This document shows, piece after piece, positions 34,735 to 42,959 of a DNA stretch of 64,000 nt (its first letter is position 1; every line of letters starts with the position of its first letter). Below the pieces are notes generated by a model. The model was given only the letters and a program-made list of their open reading frames with translations. It made no database searches and was not told the DNA's origin. A program made the position numbers and the translations under genes. Source of the stretch: Trichococcus sp. K1Tr (GTDB lineage: Bacteria > Bacillota > Bacilli > Lactobacillales > Aerococcaceae); the NCBI RefSeq assembly GCF_028309625.1, contig NZ_JAQMHR010000003.1:124001-188000 (forward strand). The letters are read 5' to 3'.

Positions 34735-35016
34735 ATGAAAATGCAGTTTTGGTCCAAAACGACAACCGGGAAATGGGCAGCGGGTTTGACCTTGGCTTTC
34801 ATCGTGTTGATGGCTTTAAAAATGGTCGGGCTTGGGGCCTCAATCAGGCTGCCGTTACCGACACCCGTCCTTGCAATGATGGGAGTGATTGGCTTCATTA
34901 TGGGGCTGATAGCTGTCATCAAACACAAAGACAGAGCCTTGTTGACGTTGCTTTCAATTCCGGTAGGGATAATCATCATCGCATGGACGCTTGCAGAAAT
35001 AGCCTTTCCCCACTGA
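34735..35016 (+). CDS. Small membrane protein, unknown
   Basis: The protein has 93 residues with three hydrophobic segments (about residues 14-32, 40-58 and 66-88). AAGGAGG precedes the ATG at 34735. It forms a two-gene unit with the orphan binding lipoprotein upstream and ends at a terminator. No family is recognised. Confidence 0.75.
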   Translation: MKMQFWSKTTTGKWAAGLTLAFIVLMALKMVGLGASIRLPLPTPVLAMMGVIGFIMGLIAVIKHKDRALLTLLSIPVGIIIIAWTLAEIAFPH

Positions 35017-35045
35017 TGCATCGTTATCCAAAAATACTATCGAGT

Positions 35046-35077
35046 AAAGACGTCCGTGGTCAGGACGTCTTTTTTTA
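35046..35077 (+). terminator. Terminator after the small membrane-protein gene
   Basis: AAAGACGTCC pairs with GGACGTCTTT, followed by TTTTT. Confidence 0.9.
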
Positions 35078-35135
35078 TTTGATTTTTTTAAGGTTCCTAC
35101 GGGGATAGCTATAAGCTATTCCTTGATGGGCGGTA

Positions 35136-35166
35136 TGGTATAATGAGGCCGGAAAATAGCGGTTAC
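35136..35166 (+). promoter_or_regulatory. Extended -10 promoter of the GyrI-like gene
   Basis: TGGTATAAT (35136-35144) has no good -35. CGGTTAC follows the -10 at exactly 15 bases (35160-35166). The block TATAATGAGG...AGCGGTTACAAA is almost the same as at 44330. Confidence 0.6.
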
Positions 35167-35286
35167 AAACACTGGGGAATCTTGATTCAAGTTGTATTGT
35201 GCAGAATAGTTCGGATGACACAAGCGCCACGCTGGATCCGAAGACGGTCAAGGAAAGCCAAATCACAGCAAGGGAGGAAAAAGGAA

Positions 35287-35949
35287 ATGCCAAGTCCATT
35301 AGATTTCAAAAAAGAATCCAAGAATCTTTATCAGCCTAAGACGACCCCTGCAATCGTCGATGTGCCGAAGATGAGGTTCCTCATGGTTGACGGCAAGGGG
35401 AACCCCAATGAGGAATCGGGGGAATACGCGAAAGCAATCGAAATGCTTTATGGGCTGTCTTACACCATCAAAATGAGCAACAAAAGCGGCAATGCCCCGG
35501 CGGATTTCTTTGAATATGTCGTTCCGCCATTGGAGGGTCTATGGTGGACGAAGCTTGATCGGCCCTTTGATACGAGCCAAAAGGACAAATTGATCTGGAC
35601 AGCGATGATTCGGCAGCCGGAATTTGTTACGGATGAAGTATTCCGATGGGCCGTTGATGGGTTGAAGAAAAAGAAACCCGCGCTTGACCTCACTAGGGCA
35701 AGGTTGGCGGAGTTCACGGAAGGGCTTTGCGTTCAGATGCTGCACATGGGTCCCTATGATACGGAAGCAGTGACGGTCAAAGCTATCGACGACTTTGCTG
35801 CAGCCAATGGATACGTCAATGCCATTTCGGAAATGAGTCCGGACGGCACAATCCGTAGGCACCATGAAATTTACTTGAACGATCCGCGCAAAGTAGCTCC
35901 GGAAAAGATGAAGACGGTCGTCCGCCATCCGATCAGGATAAAGATATAA
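35287..35949 (+). CDS. GyrI-like small-molecule-binding domain protein
   Basis: The protein has 220 residues. The sequence PKMRFLMVDGKGNPNEESGEYAKAIEMLYG and the later VQMLHMGPYDTEAVTV mark the stand-alone GyrI-like family (the effector fold of AraC/BmrR regulators without a DNA-binding domain). It is cytoplasmic, perhaps a hydrolase or binder of xenobiotics. The start at 35287 follows GGGAGGAAAAAGG; upstream in-frame ATG at 35143 lies at the promoter and is rejected. Confidence 0.88.
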   Translation: MPSPLDFKKESKNLYQPKTTPAIVDVPKMRFLMVDGKGNPNEESGEYAKAIEMLYGLSYTIKMSNKSGNAPADFFEYVVPPLEGLWWTKLDRPFDTSQKDKLIWTAMIRQPEFVTDEVFRWAVDGLKKKKPALDLTRARLAEFTEGLCVQMLHMGPYDTEAVTVKAIDDFAAANGYVNAISEMSPDGTIRRHHEIYLNDPRKVAPEKMKTVVRHPIRIKI

Positions 35950-35969
35950 AATAGATAATCGTTCAGTTT

Positions 35970-36004
35970 GCTCTAGTCTGTTTCCGCAGTCCTAGAGCTT
36001 TTTT
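35970..36004 (+). terminator. Terminator after the GyrI-like gene
   Basis: GCTCTAG pairs with CTAGAGC, followed by TTTTTT. Confidence 0.8.
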
Positions 36005-36104
36005 CATATCATAATGAGCGCCACATGGAAAAACGCTGTCGTTGTCAATAACAGATGGATTTCCCGTTGCCCTCACAGCATCATTTGGCCAAGGAGGAGA
36101 AATA

Positions 36105-36878
36105 TTGGAAAAGATGATTCGGAAATATTATTTGAGTTCCTTTTATGTTATTACATTCCTATTCAGCATCCTATTGCTAACCTTACATTTTATATTCCGA
36201 TCTGCAGGGAACTACTCTGTTTCCTTTACCCAATTGGCACCCGCCTTTGCGGTGGCTGCCCTGACATTGCTGTTAAAGGACAAAACGATCATCAAGGATA
36301 TAAGGAACCATTTTCGTGTGGATAAGGCCGTTGTGAAATGGCTGCTGCCTGCCATTGCTTTGCCGGCCTTTTGCATCATCATCAGCAGTTTCATACTGTC
36401 TTATTATGAAGTGGCCTTTGTCCCTTGGGATGGCGATGCATTTTTCTATTTGCTGAATTTTGTTGCGATGCTGATTGGTTGCGCGGCAGAAGAAATAGGC
36501 TGGCGCGGGTTTCTGTTGCCGAATATGCAAAAAAAGTATACACCGTTTACCAGTAGTATCCTTGTGGGAGTCCTGTGGGGTGTTTGGCATTTGAACTTTA
36601 CCGGTGGCCTTTTGGGGTTTATTTTGTATACTGTCACCATCATAGAGGTGTCCATTTTGATGACTTGGCTGTACAACAAATCAGATGGGAATCTGGTGCT
36701 CATGACTGTTTGGCACTTTACTTTCAATGTGACCTCGCATATTTTCTTATGGGATAGGTTCACCCTGCAGTTGTTTGCAGTCGAGAGTGTAGTGTTCGGA
36801 ATTCTGTGTCTATTCCTGTTCGTTACCGAGAGGAATTCATCTTTCTTTAAAAGCAGTGTTGGGAGCATCAAAGTATGA
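36105..36878 (+). CDS. CPBP family intramembrane metalloprotease
   Basis: The protein has 257 residues and about seven membrane helices. The Abi/CPBP motifs are CAAEEIGWRGFLLP (glutamate pair and Arg), GVLWGVWHLNF and WHFTFNVTSH. The family includes CAAX-type prenyl proteases and bacteriocin self-protection proteins. A TTG at 36105 lies 7 bases after AAGGAGG, whereas ATG 36114 is 16 bases away, so TTG is the preferred start. The stop overlaps the next start (ATGA). Confidence 0.88.
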   Translation: MEKMIRKYYLSSFYVITFLFSILLLTLHFIFRSAGNYSVSFTQLAPAFAVAALTLLLKDKTIIKDIRNHFRVDKAVVKWLLPAIALPAFCIIISSFILSYYEVAFVPWDGDAFFYLLNFVAMLIGCAAEEIGWRGFLLPNMQKKYTPFTSSILVGVLWGVWHLNFTGGLLGFILYTVTIIEVSILMTWLYNKSDGNLVLMTVWHFTFNVTSHIFLWDRFTLQLFAVESVVFGILCLFLFVTERNSSFFKSSVGSIKV

Positions 36879-37948
36879 AAAACATACATTTGAATGGGAA
36901 AGCATTTAAAATAGCGCTGATAAGCATGATGCTGTTTATCGGGGTTATTTCAATAGGCTCGATGGTTTACGTCAAAACGAACTACGACGAAAGTTTCTCC
37001 AGAGTCGATAAACCGGATCCGAATTATTCAGGCTATCTCAGATACAACGATGTGGCGGATGCCTATGAACGCACGGAAATCGCATTCGAATCAGGCGGAA
37101 ATGTTTTGAAAGGCCATGTCTATGGCAACGAAAACGACAAAGGCTTAGTCGTCATTTCTGCTGGTTTGGGATTCGGTGCGGAAAACTACCTGGCAGAAAC
37201 GATGTATTTCGTTGACAACGGATGGCGCGTTTTGACCTTCGACAATACCGGGACTCACGAAAGCGAAGGGGAAAGCACGATGGGCCCTTCGCAATCCATG
37301 CTGGATTTGGATGCTGCCTTGACCTTCATCCAAGGCGATCAACGATTGAACAATTTACTTATCTTGCTCTATGGTCATAGCTGGGGTGGTTATGCGGTCA
37401 CGGCAATTTTGGATTCCGACTTTGACATTGCTGCAGTCGCCAGCATCGCTGGATTCAATTCGCCCATGGAACTATTAAAAGAGCAGTCGGACAGCCTGTT
37501 AGGGGCTTTTTCCCCAATAGCCTATCCTTTCCTGTGGATATATCAGAAAATGCTTTTCGGCAACACTGCCTGGGTTACAGCTACGAGCGGTATTAATAGT
37601 ACGGATACTCCGGTCATGATTATCCATGGCGTCAAAGATGAAGCGATAGCATACGCTGGAGCGAGCATCATTGCCCATCGGGACGAAATGACCAATCCCA
37701 ACATTGTTTACAAAACCTGCAGTGCGGCGTATCATGACGGACACAACAATCTATTCGAATCCGATGCCGCAAGCGAATATGCAAAAGCAAAAAATCTGGA
37801 ATATAAGGAAATATATAATCGCTATGACGGGGAAATCCCAGATCACATCAAGGCGGAATATTACGAGGGCGTCGACAGATTCCGGACGAGTGAGTTGGAT
37901 CTGGATTTCATGGATGAGATCAATTTCTTTTTTGAAGAGCAACTATGA
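36875..37948 (+). CDS. Membrane-anchored alpha/beta hydrolase
   Basis: The protein has 357 residues. A single N-terminal membrane segment (about 11-32) anchors it, with the hydrolase domain probably outside. The nucleophile elbow is GHSWGG, with the acid in IHGVKDEAI and the His in YHDGHNN. It is translationally coupled to the CPBP gene through a 4-base overlap. The pair might process or degrade a lipidated peptide or lipid; the substrate is unknown. Confidence 0.88.
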   Translation: MKNIHLNGKAFKIALISMMLFIGVISIGSMVYVKTNYDESFSRVDKPDPNYSGYLRYNDVADAYERTEIAFESGGNVLKGHVYGNENDKGLVVISAGLGFGAENYLAETMYFVDNGWRVLTFDNTGTHESEGESTMGPSQSMLDLDAALTFIQGDQRLNNLLILLYGHSWGGYAVTAILDSDFDIAAVASIAGFNSPMELLKEQSDSLLGAFSPIAYPFLWIYQKMLFGNTAWVTATSGINSTDTPVMIIHGVKDEAIAYAGASIIAHRDEMTNPNIVYKTCSAAYHDGHNNLFESDAASEYAKAKNLEYKEIYNRYDGEIPDHIKAEYYEGVDRFRTSELDLDFMDEINFFFEEQL

Positions 37949-37984
37949 TTTCTGAATTATGTTGCTATATGGAAAATAAAACGC

Positions 37985-38015
37985 TTCCCTTGAAGTGCAC
38001 TCCAAGGTGTATACT
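37985..38015 (+). promoter_or_regulatory. MerR-type promoter of the SDR gene at 38102
   Basis: TTCCCT (37985-37990), a 19-bp spacer and TATACT (38010-38015). The spacer region carries the near-perfect dyad CCTTGAAGTG/CACTCCAAGG (one mismatch), the standard form of a MerR-family aldehyde- or electrophile-sensing operator. The operator differs from the one at 4660 and 19686. Confidence 0.75.
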
Positions 38016-38101
38016 TCTGTTTGTAATGCGAGTGGCGCCATTTTGATTCGCTAAAAGGCGCAGTGATCAAAATAAACAGCTTCGGAAAGGAAGGAAACAA
38101 T

Positions 38102-38926
38102 ATGACAACATGGTTGATTACAGGATGCTCTAGCGGCATCGGCAGAGGGATCGCGAAAGCAGTTTTAAAAAATGGGGATAACGCGGTCGTGACTGCAAGG
38201 GATATTTCTACGGTGGCGGATATCATCGCAGATTACCCCGATACCGCCATCTCAGTAGCTTTGGATATCACAGACAAAGAGAGCATCACCAATGCCGTGA
38301 AAGCGGCAGCGGACAAGTTCGGCGGGGTGGACATCCTCGTGAACAACGCAGGCTATGGCTATCGTTCTTCCGTTGAAGAAGGCGAGGAAGACAGCGTAAA
38401 TCTGCTGTTTGCCACCAACTTTTTCGGCCCAGTTACATTGATCAAGCAAGTGTTGCCTTACATGCGGACGCAGAAAAACGGCGCCATCCTCAATGTGTCA
38501 TCGATCGCTGCTGCCCGCTCAGGTGTCGGTTCCGGTTATTATGCTGCATCCAAGGCCGCTTTGGAATTGATGACGGACGGCTTGATGAAGGAAGTCGCAC
38601 CGTTGGGGATCAAAGTGATGACCGTGGAACCGGGCGCTTTCCGGACCAAATTCTACGACACTTCTTTGAAAGGGACCCAGAAGCAGATCGAAGATTATGC
38701 CGATACTGCTTGGAAAACCCGAAAAGAGAACATCGTCGACAACCAGGACCAACCCGGAGACCCGGACAAGGCGGGGGAAGTCATCTACGAAACTATGCAG
38801 AAAGAAAACCTTCCGAAACGCTTGTTGCTTGGTTCTGATGCGGTGAAAATCGTGTCTACCGAGATGAAAGAAAGATTGCAGGAAATCGAAGACTGGAGCG
38901 CCATCAGTAAACAGACGGACTATTGA
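38102..38926 (+). CDS. Short-chain dehydrogenase/reductase
   Basis: The protein has 274 residues. TGCSSGIG is at residues 7-14, NNAGYGY follows, and the catalytic YxxxK is Y147/K151. It matches the group of NADPH-dependent SDRs often controlled by MerR regulators and found beside old yellow enzymes, as here. It probably reduces aldehydes or ketones. The ATG at 38102 follows GAAAGGAAGG; the ATG at 38063 has no such site. Confidence 0.92.
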   Translation: MTTWLITGCSSGIGRGIAKAVLKNGDNAVVTARDISTVADIIADYPDTAISVALDITDKESITNAVKAAADKFGGVDILVNNAGYGYRSSVEEGEEDSVNLLFATNFFGPVTLIKQVLPYMRTQKNGAILNVSSIAAARSGVGSGYYAASKAALELMTDGLMKEVAPLGIKVMTVEPGAFRTKFYDTSLKGTQKQIEDYADTAWKTRKENIVDNQDQPGDPDKAGEVIYETMQKENLPKRLLLGSDAVKIVSTEMKERLQEIEDWSAISKQTDY

Positions 38927-38954
38927 TCTGATATAAATAACACATGAATGATGA

Positions 38955-38997
38955 AGACTGCGGAGGCGGGCGTGACGCCTTTTTCGCGGTCTTTTTG
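38955..38997 (+). terminator. Terminator after the SDR gene
   Basis: Nested stems GACTGCG/CGCGGTC and AGGCG/CGCCT, followed by TTTTT. Confidence 0.75.
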
Positions 38998-39153
38998 CGT
39001 GAGGGGATAGTGTTGATGATAGGGCTTTCCATACACGCTTTGGCATTCTGATTTCTGAATGATAGGACTCAAAATCGCGCCTCTTGCAAAAGAGAAGCAC
39101 TTGTAATAAAATATATGCATGCGCATGAATTGCGAGTGAGCCGAGCGTTTTGT

Positions 39154-39182
39154 TTGGAAATTTCCGGCAGGCTCGATAGAAT
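39154..39182 (+). promoter_or_regulatory. Promoter of the NADH:flavin oxidoreductase gene
   Basis: TTGGAA (39154-39159), a 17-bp spacer and TAGAAT (39177-39182). Confidence 0.5.
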
Positions 39183-39212
39183 GAAATAAAGCGATCCAAG
39201 GGAGAGAAAAAT

Positions 39213-40319
39213 ATGTCAACAATGAACAGCAAGCTGACTTTCAAACGCGGTCTTGAGCTGAAGAACCGCATCATGATGGCACCAATGACGACAAAGATGA
39301 GTTTCTGTGACGGCGTCGTGACATCCGACGAAATCAATTACTACGCGCTTCGTTCCGGCGAAATCGGCGCGGTCATCACAGGCGCAGCGAATGTGCAGAA
39401 CGACGGCAAAGGCTGGGAAGGCGAACTGAGCGTCGCTTCAGATGTGTTCATTCCGGGTTTGAGTAAACTGGCCGCCGCAATCAAAAAGAACGGTACAAAA
39501 GCCATCCTGCAGATTTTCCACGGTGGCCGCATGACGGATTCAAGTGTCTTGAGGGGTGTTCAACCGGTGGCTCCGAGTGCGATTGCTGCCGAAAGACCGA
39601 ATGCCGAAACGCCGCGAGCTTTGGCCGGTGATGAAGTTCTGGACTTGATCGAAAACTTCAAAGCCGCGACCCGCCGCGCGATTGAAGCCGGTTTCGACGG
39701 TGTGGAACTGCACGGCGCCAACACTTACCTGTTGCAACAATTCTTTTCGCCGCACTCCAACCGCAGGGACGACGAATGGGGCGGCACCCTGGAAAAACGG
39801 TTCAGTTTCATCGATAAATTGGTTGATGAAGTGATAGCAACCGTGGATGAATCGGGCGCCGAAAACTTTATCGTCGGTTACCGCTTTTCACCAGAGGAAT
39901 ACGAAAATCCGGGCATCCGTTTTTCGGATACGCTCTTCCTTGTGGACCGATTGGCCGATAAAGGATTGGATTATCTGCATATTTCCTTGAGAGACCGTCA
40001 ACTCGTTTCCGTTTCTGAGGATCATAAAGAGAAAAGCATGATGGCGTACATCCATGAACAAATCAACGGACGCGTGCCGTTGGTCGGTGTCGGCGATGTC
40101 CGCACGAGCGAAGATGCGGAGAACGTATTGGAAAATTCGGAGCTTGTTGCCGTTGGACGTGCGTTGCTGATCGATCCGCATTGGGGCGCGAAAGCACTCG
40201 ATAAAAAGGATAATCTGATCCGCCAAGAAATATCCAATTACGACCGCGAAGAACTGTTCCTTGCGAACGGCGTCTGGGGCTTCATGGAATTCATGATGCC
40301 CGACCGTTTGGGGAAATAA
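39213..40319 (+). CDS. NADH:flavin oxidoreductase (old yellow enzyme family)
   Basis: The protein has 368 residues. It is an FMN-binding TIM barrel with KNRIMMAPMTT, QIFHGGRM, FDGVELHGANTYLLQQFFSPHSNRR-type segment and VGRALLIDPHW. Members reduce activated C=C bonds in the cytoplasm with NAD(P)H. It has its own AAGGGAGAG ribosome site and promoter, and a terminator follows. It lies downstream of a MerR-controlled SDR, so the two may serve in electrophile detoxification. Confidence 0.92.
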   Translation: MSTMNSKLTFKRGLELKNRIMMAPMTTKMSFCDGVVTSDEINYYALRSGEIGAVITGAANVQNDGKGWEGELSVASDVFIPGLSKLAAAIKKNGTKAILQIFHGGRMTDSSVLRGVQPVAPSAIAAERPNAETPRALAGDEVLDLIENFKAATRRAIEAGFDGVELHGANTYLLQQFFSPHSNRRDDEWGGTLEKRFSFIDKLVDEVIATVDESGAENFIVGYRFSPEEYENPGIRFSDTLFLVDRLADKGLDYLHISLRDRQLVSVSEDHKEKSMMAYIHEQINGRVPLVGVGDVRTSEDAENVLENSELVAVGRALLIDPHWGAKALDKKDNLIRQEISNYDREELFLANGVWGFMEFMMPDRLGK

Positions 40320-40390
40320 TAACAAAGAGATTATGACTATTTGGTGGTCTTGTTTATAGTTATGGATTAAAATTAATATACGCAGCAAAA

Positions 40391-40438
40391 GGGACCGTAT
40401 GCACTACCTGAAAAGGTGAGTCTGTACGGTCTTTTTAT
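40391..40438 (+). terminator. Terminator of the old yellow enzyme gene
   Basis: GACCGTA pairs with TACGGTC, with an inner ACCT/AGGT stem, followed by TTTTTATTTT. Confidence 0.82.
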
Positions 40439-40969
40439 TTTGCTATGTATAAATTTGCACCTGTATGTATTTACTGAAAACTTAAGGAATGTTTGGGTAG
40501 ATAATTCCTGAACTAAAAAGCCTAGTATCCAAGAACTGAATAATAGCTGGAATATAGCTGTCGTCAAAGGATTTCTTAGATATCGATCAAGAGAAAAAAA
40601 CAATCATACACAAGCAAAAATTTATTGTCCATGCTTATTTGCTTAAGAAACTCAAAATTAGAGAATTGACAAGGTATGCGCTTTAATGTAGGTTATAAAT
40701 ATAAGTATAAACATTGAAAGGGAGTGACAAAATGGAAGATGAACCTGGGGAAAGGCCGATTATAAACTTTATTGGAAGTTTATTTGTGATGCCTAAGCTA
40801 AATTATATAAAAATATATACGTCATTTAACTATTGTAGACCATGATGCAGCCTGTTTATGCTGTGTTTTGTAGTCTATTTTTTTTTCTGGAAATACTGGA
40901 CTAGTCATCAAGAACCTAATACTTCAAATAAAAATGTGCTTGAATATAATCTGTTAGATTGGAGACAAC
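40439..40969 (+). other. AT-rich intergenic region with one small ORF
   Basis: A long AT-rich gap. TTGACA at 40666-40671 is the only strong promoter element; TAGGTT lies 17 bp on. One short ORF with a good ribosome site is listed separately at 40732. Nothing else was recognised. Confidence 0.5.
40732..40845 (+). CDS. Possible 37-residue small protein, unknown
   Basis: ATG 40732 follows GAAAGGGAGTG at good spacing and lies about 60 bases after TTGACA. The 37-residue product begins MEDEPGERPIINFIGSL and has no known family. It may be the start of a truncated membrane-protein gene, since hydrophobic coding potential continues in another frame. Confidence is low. Confidence 0.35.
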   Translation: MEDEPGERPIINFIGSLFVMPKLNYIKIYTSFNYCRP

Positions 40970-42049
40970 ATGGAATCTCAGTACAATAAAAAGAAACACT
41001 TTATCGTAAACACAATTTATTTTTTTCTGATTGCTCTCATTGCATATGTTTTTTTTAACTATGCAATTAATCTCATAAGCCCTTTTATCTTTGCATTATT
41101 GGTTGCCTATTTACTTCAAAAGCCAACCAAATCAATAGCGGTAATTTTAAAACTACCACCTAAGATGGTGTCAGTTATTCTTGTCTTGTTTTTTTATAGT
41201 ACGATCGGACTTCTCTTCTCATTGATTGGCGTAAAATTAATATCAGTTGTTACAGCGCTCATTTCTGGGCTTCCGATGATATACGAAACGCAGCTGGAAC
41301 CATTTCTTCTAAATACGTTTGACGGTGTAGAGCAAGCAGTTTATCGCTTAGATCCTGCCTTGGTGGACGTTCTGAACGAAGGGTTTGATCAGTTTGTAAA
41401 TTCGCTTGGTGAGGATATCAAAAATATATCTTTGTCACTGGTGGGTTCCTTATCAACCATAGCATCTTCATTGCCTGAATTTCTGATAAAAATTGTATTG
41501 ATGATTATATCGACTTTCTTCATTGCAATGGATTACGACGCTTTAGCGCAGTCTATCTCAAGGCAGTTCACAAGCAGAAATAATGAAGTAATTCAAAAGA
41601 TTAAACAATACGTATTTCACACCTTGTTCGTGGTGGTCCGTTCATATTTACTAATTATGGGTATTACTTTTATTGAGCTATCTGTGGGTCTTTCCATTAT
41701 TGGAATTCCAAATGCAGTATTGATTGCGTTTATAATCGCGATATTCGATATATTGCCTGTATTGGGTACAGGCGGAATAATGATACCATGGACAATCATC
41801 ACTTTTTTCCAAGGAAACTATCAGATTTCAATTGGGATACTAGTTGTGTATATTGTCGTGACGATTGTAAGGAATATTCTGGAACCGAAAATTGTTGGGG
41901 GACAGTTGGGGCTGCATCCTGTTGTGGCACTAATGAGTATGTTTATAGGTGCTAACCTAATTGGCGTGATTGGTTTGTTCGGATTTCCTATTACATTATC
42001 CCTGCTGAAGCATCTGAATGACACTGGAACGATCAAGCTGTTTAAATGA
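40970..42049 (+). CDS. AI-2E family (YtvI/PerM-like) membrane protein
   Basis: The protein has 359 residues with about seven to eight membrane helices and a long central soluble loop (about 100-150). The C-terminal motif FIIAIFDILPVLGTGGIMIPW and NILEPKIVGGQLGLHPVVALM are diagnostic of the AI-2E transporter-like family. Members include ion/proton exchangers and the sporulation protein YtvI; the substrate is not evident. GGAGA precedes the ATG. It leads a run of three membrane-protein genes. Confidence 0.9.
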   Translation: MESQYNKKKHFIVNTIYFFLIALIAYVFFNYAINLISPFIFALLVAYLLQKPTKSIAVILKLPPKMVSVILVLFFYSTIGLLFSLIGVKLISVVTALISGLPMIYETQLEPFLLNTFDGVEQAVYRLDPALVDVLNEGFDQFVNSLGEDIKNISLSLVGSLSTIASSLPEFLIKIVLMIISTFFIAMDYDALAQSISRQFTSRNNEVIQKIKQYVFHTLFVVVRSYLLIMGITFIELSVGLSIIGIPNAVLIAFIIAIFDILPVLGTGGIMIPWTIITFFQGNYQISIGILVVYIVVTIVRNILEPKIVGGQLGLHPVVALMSMFIGANLIGVIGLFGFPITLSLLKHLNDTGTIKLFK

Positions 42050-42087
42050 GGGATTTTTGATTATTATGATAAATAAGGAGAAGAGGA

Positions 42088-42870
42088 ATGACAATATTTG
42101 AGGCTATAATTTTAGGTTTTGTGCAGGGTATGACGGAATTTTTACCTGTGAGCAGCTCGGGACATTTGGTGCTTTTGCAGAAAGTATTCGGCATTAATGA
42201 AGGCGCCATGCTATTCACGATTATGTTGCATGTGGGAACACTAATATCCATTTTTATTGTTTTTTGGGAAGATATTATGGATATGATCAAAAATCCGCTA
42301 AATAAACTGAGTATTTTGATCATCAGTGCAACCATACCGACAGTATTGATAGCTCTGTTACTACAGGATGTGGTAGAAGAGGCGTTTGACAGTGCCACAA
42401 CATTAGGTTTTGGTTTTTTGCTGACGGGGATTATATTGTGGACTGTTGAGTCTATTAAGCTCGGTAACAAAGAACTAAAAGAGATGACATTCTTAAATGC
42501 ATTACTGATTGGTACGGCACAAGGACTTGCTATATTTCCTGCGATTTCAAGATCAGGAGCAACGATAGCAGGTGCATTATTTCAAAATCTGGACAGACGT
42601 TTCGCAGCGAAATTTTCATTCTTAATGTCAATTCCAGCAATATTAGGTTCACTGATTTTTCAAATGAAGGACATCGTCGGAACAGAGTTAAACATCGACT
42701 GGATCCCAGTAATCATTGGAACACTCGTAGCGGCCGCTTCCGGTTATTTAGCTATACGCTTTATGATGGAGATGATAGCAAAGAAATCCCTTAAGTACTT
42801 TTCCATATATGTATTTATACTGGGAGGGATTGTGTTGTTGGATCAGTACTTCTTTGGATGGGTATTTTAG
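42088..42870 (+). CDS. uppP: Undecaprenyl-diphosphatase (UppP/BacA)
   Basis: The protein has 260 residues and about eight membrane helices. The two catalytic motifs are GFVQGMTEFLPVSSSGHL (Glu and Ser/His) and PAISRSGATI (Arg). It removes a phosphate from undecaprenyl diphosphate so the lipid carrier can be reused in cell-wall synthesis, and it gives bacitracin resistance. AAGGAGAAGAGG precedes the ATG. It follows the AI-2E gene by 38 bases and is probably cotranscribed with it. Confidence 0.96.
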   Translation: MTIFEAIILGFVQGMTEFLPVSSSGHLVLLQKVFGINEGAMLFTIMLHVGTLISIFIVFWEDIMDMIKNPLNKLSILIISATIPTVLIALLLQDVVEEAFDSATTLGFGFLLTGIILWTVESIKLGNKELKEMTFLNALLIGTAQGLAIFPAISRSGATIAGALFQNLDRRFAAKFSFLMSIPAILGSLIFQMKDIVGTELNIDWIPVIIGTLVAAASGYLAIRFMMEMIAKKSLKYFSIYVFILGGIVLLDQYFFGWVF

Positions 42871-42959
42871 TTTTAGCGTCTTTTTGTATACATCACAGAA
42901 TTTCAGTTAATTTTCTAAAAATTACGTTGAATGCACTACGAAAGGGAGTTTGGTAAATT

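Noticed and set aside
38519-39337. 272-codon minus-strand open frame
   Set aside because: It is antisense to the SDR and the region behind it, with no ribosome site and low-complexity basic composition. The plus-strand SDR has clear motifs.
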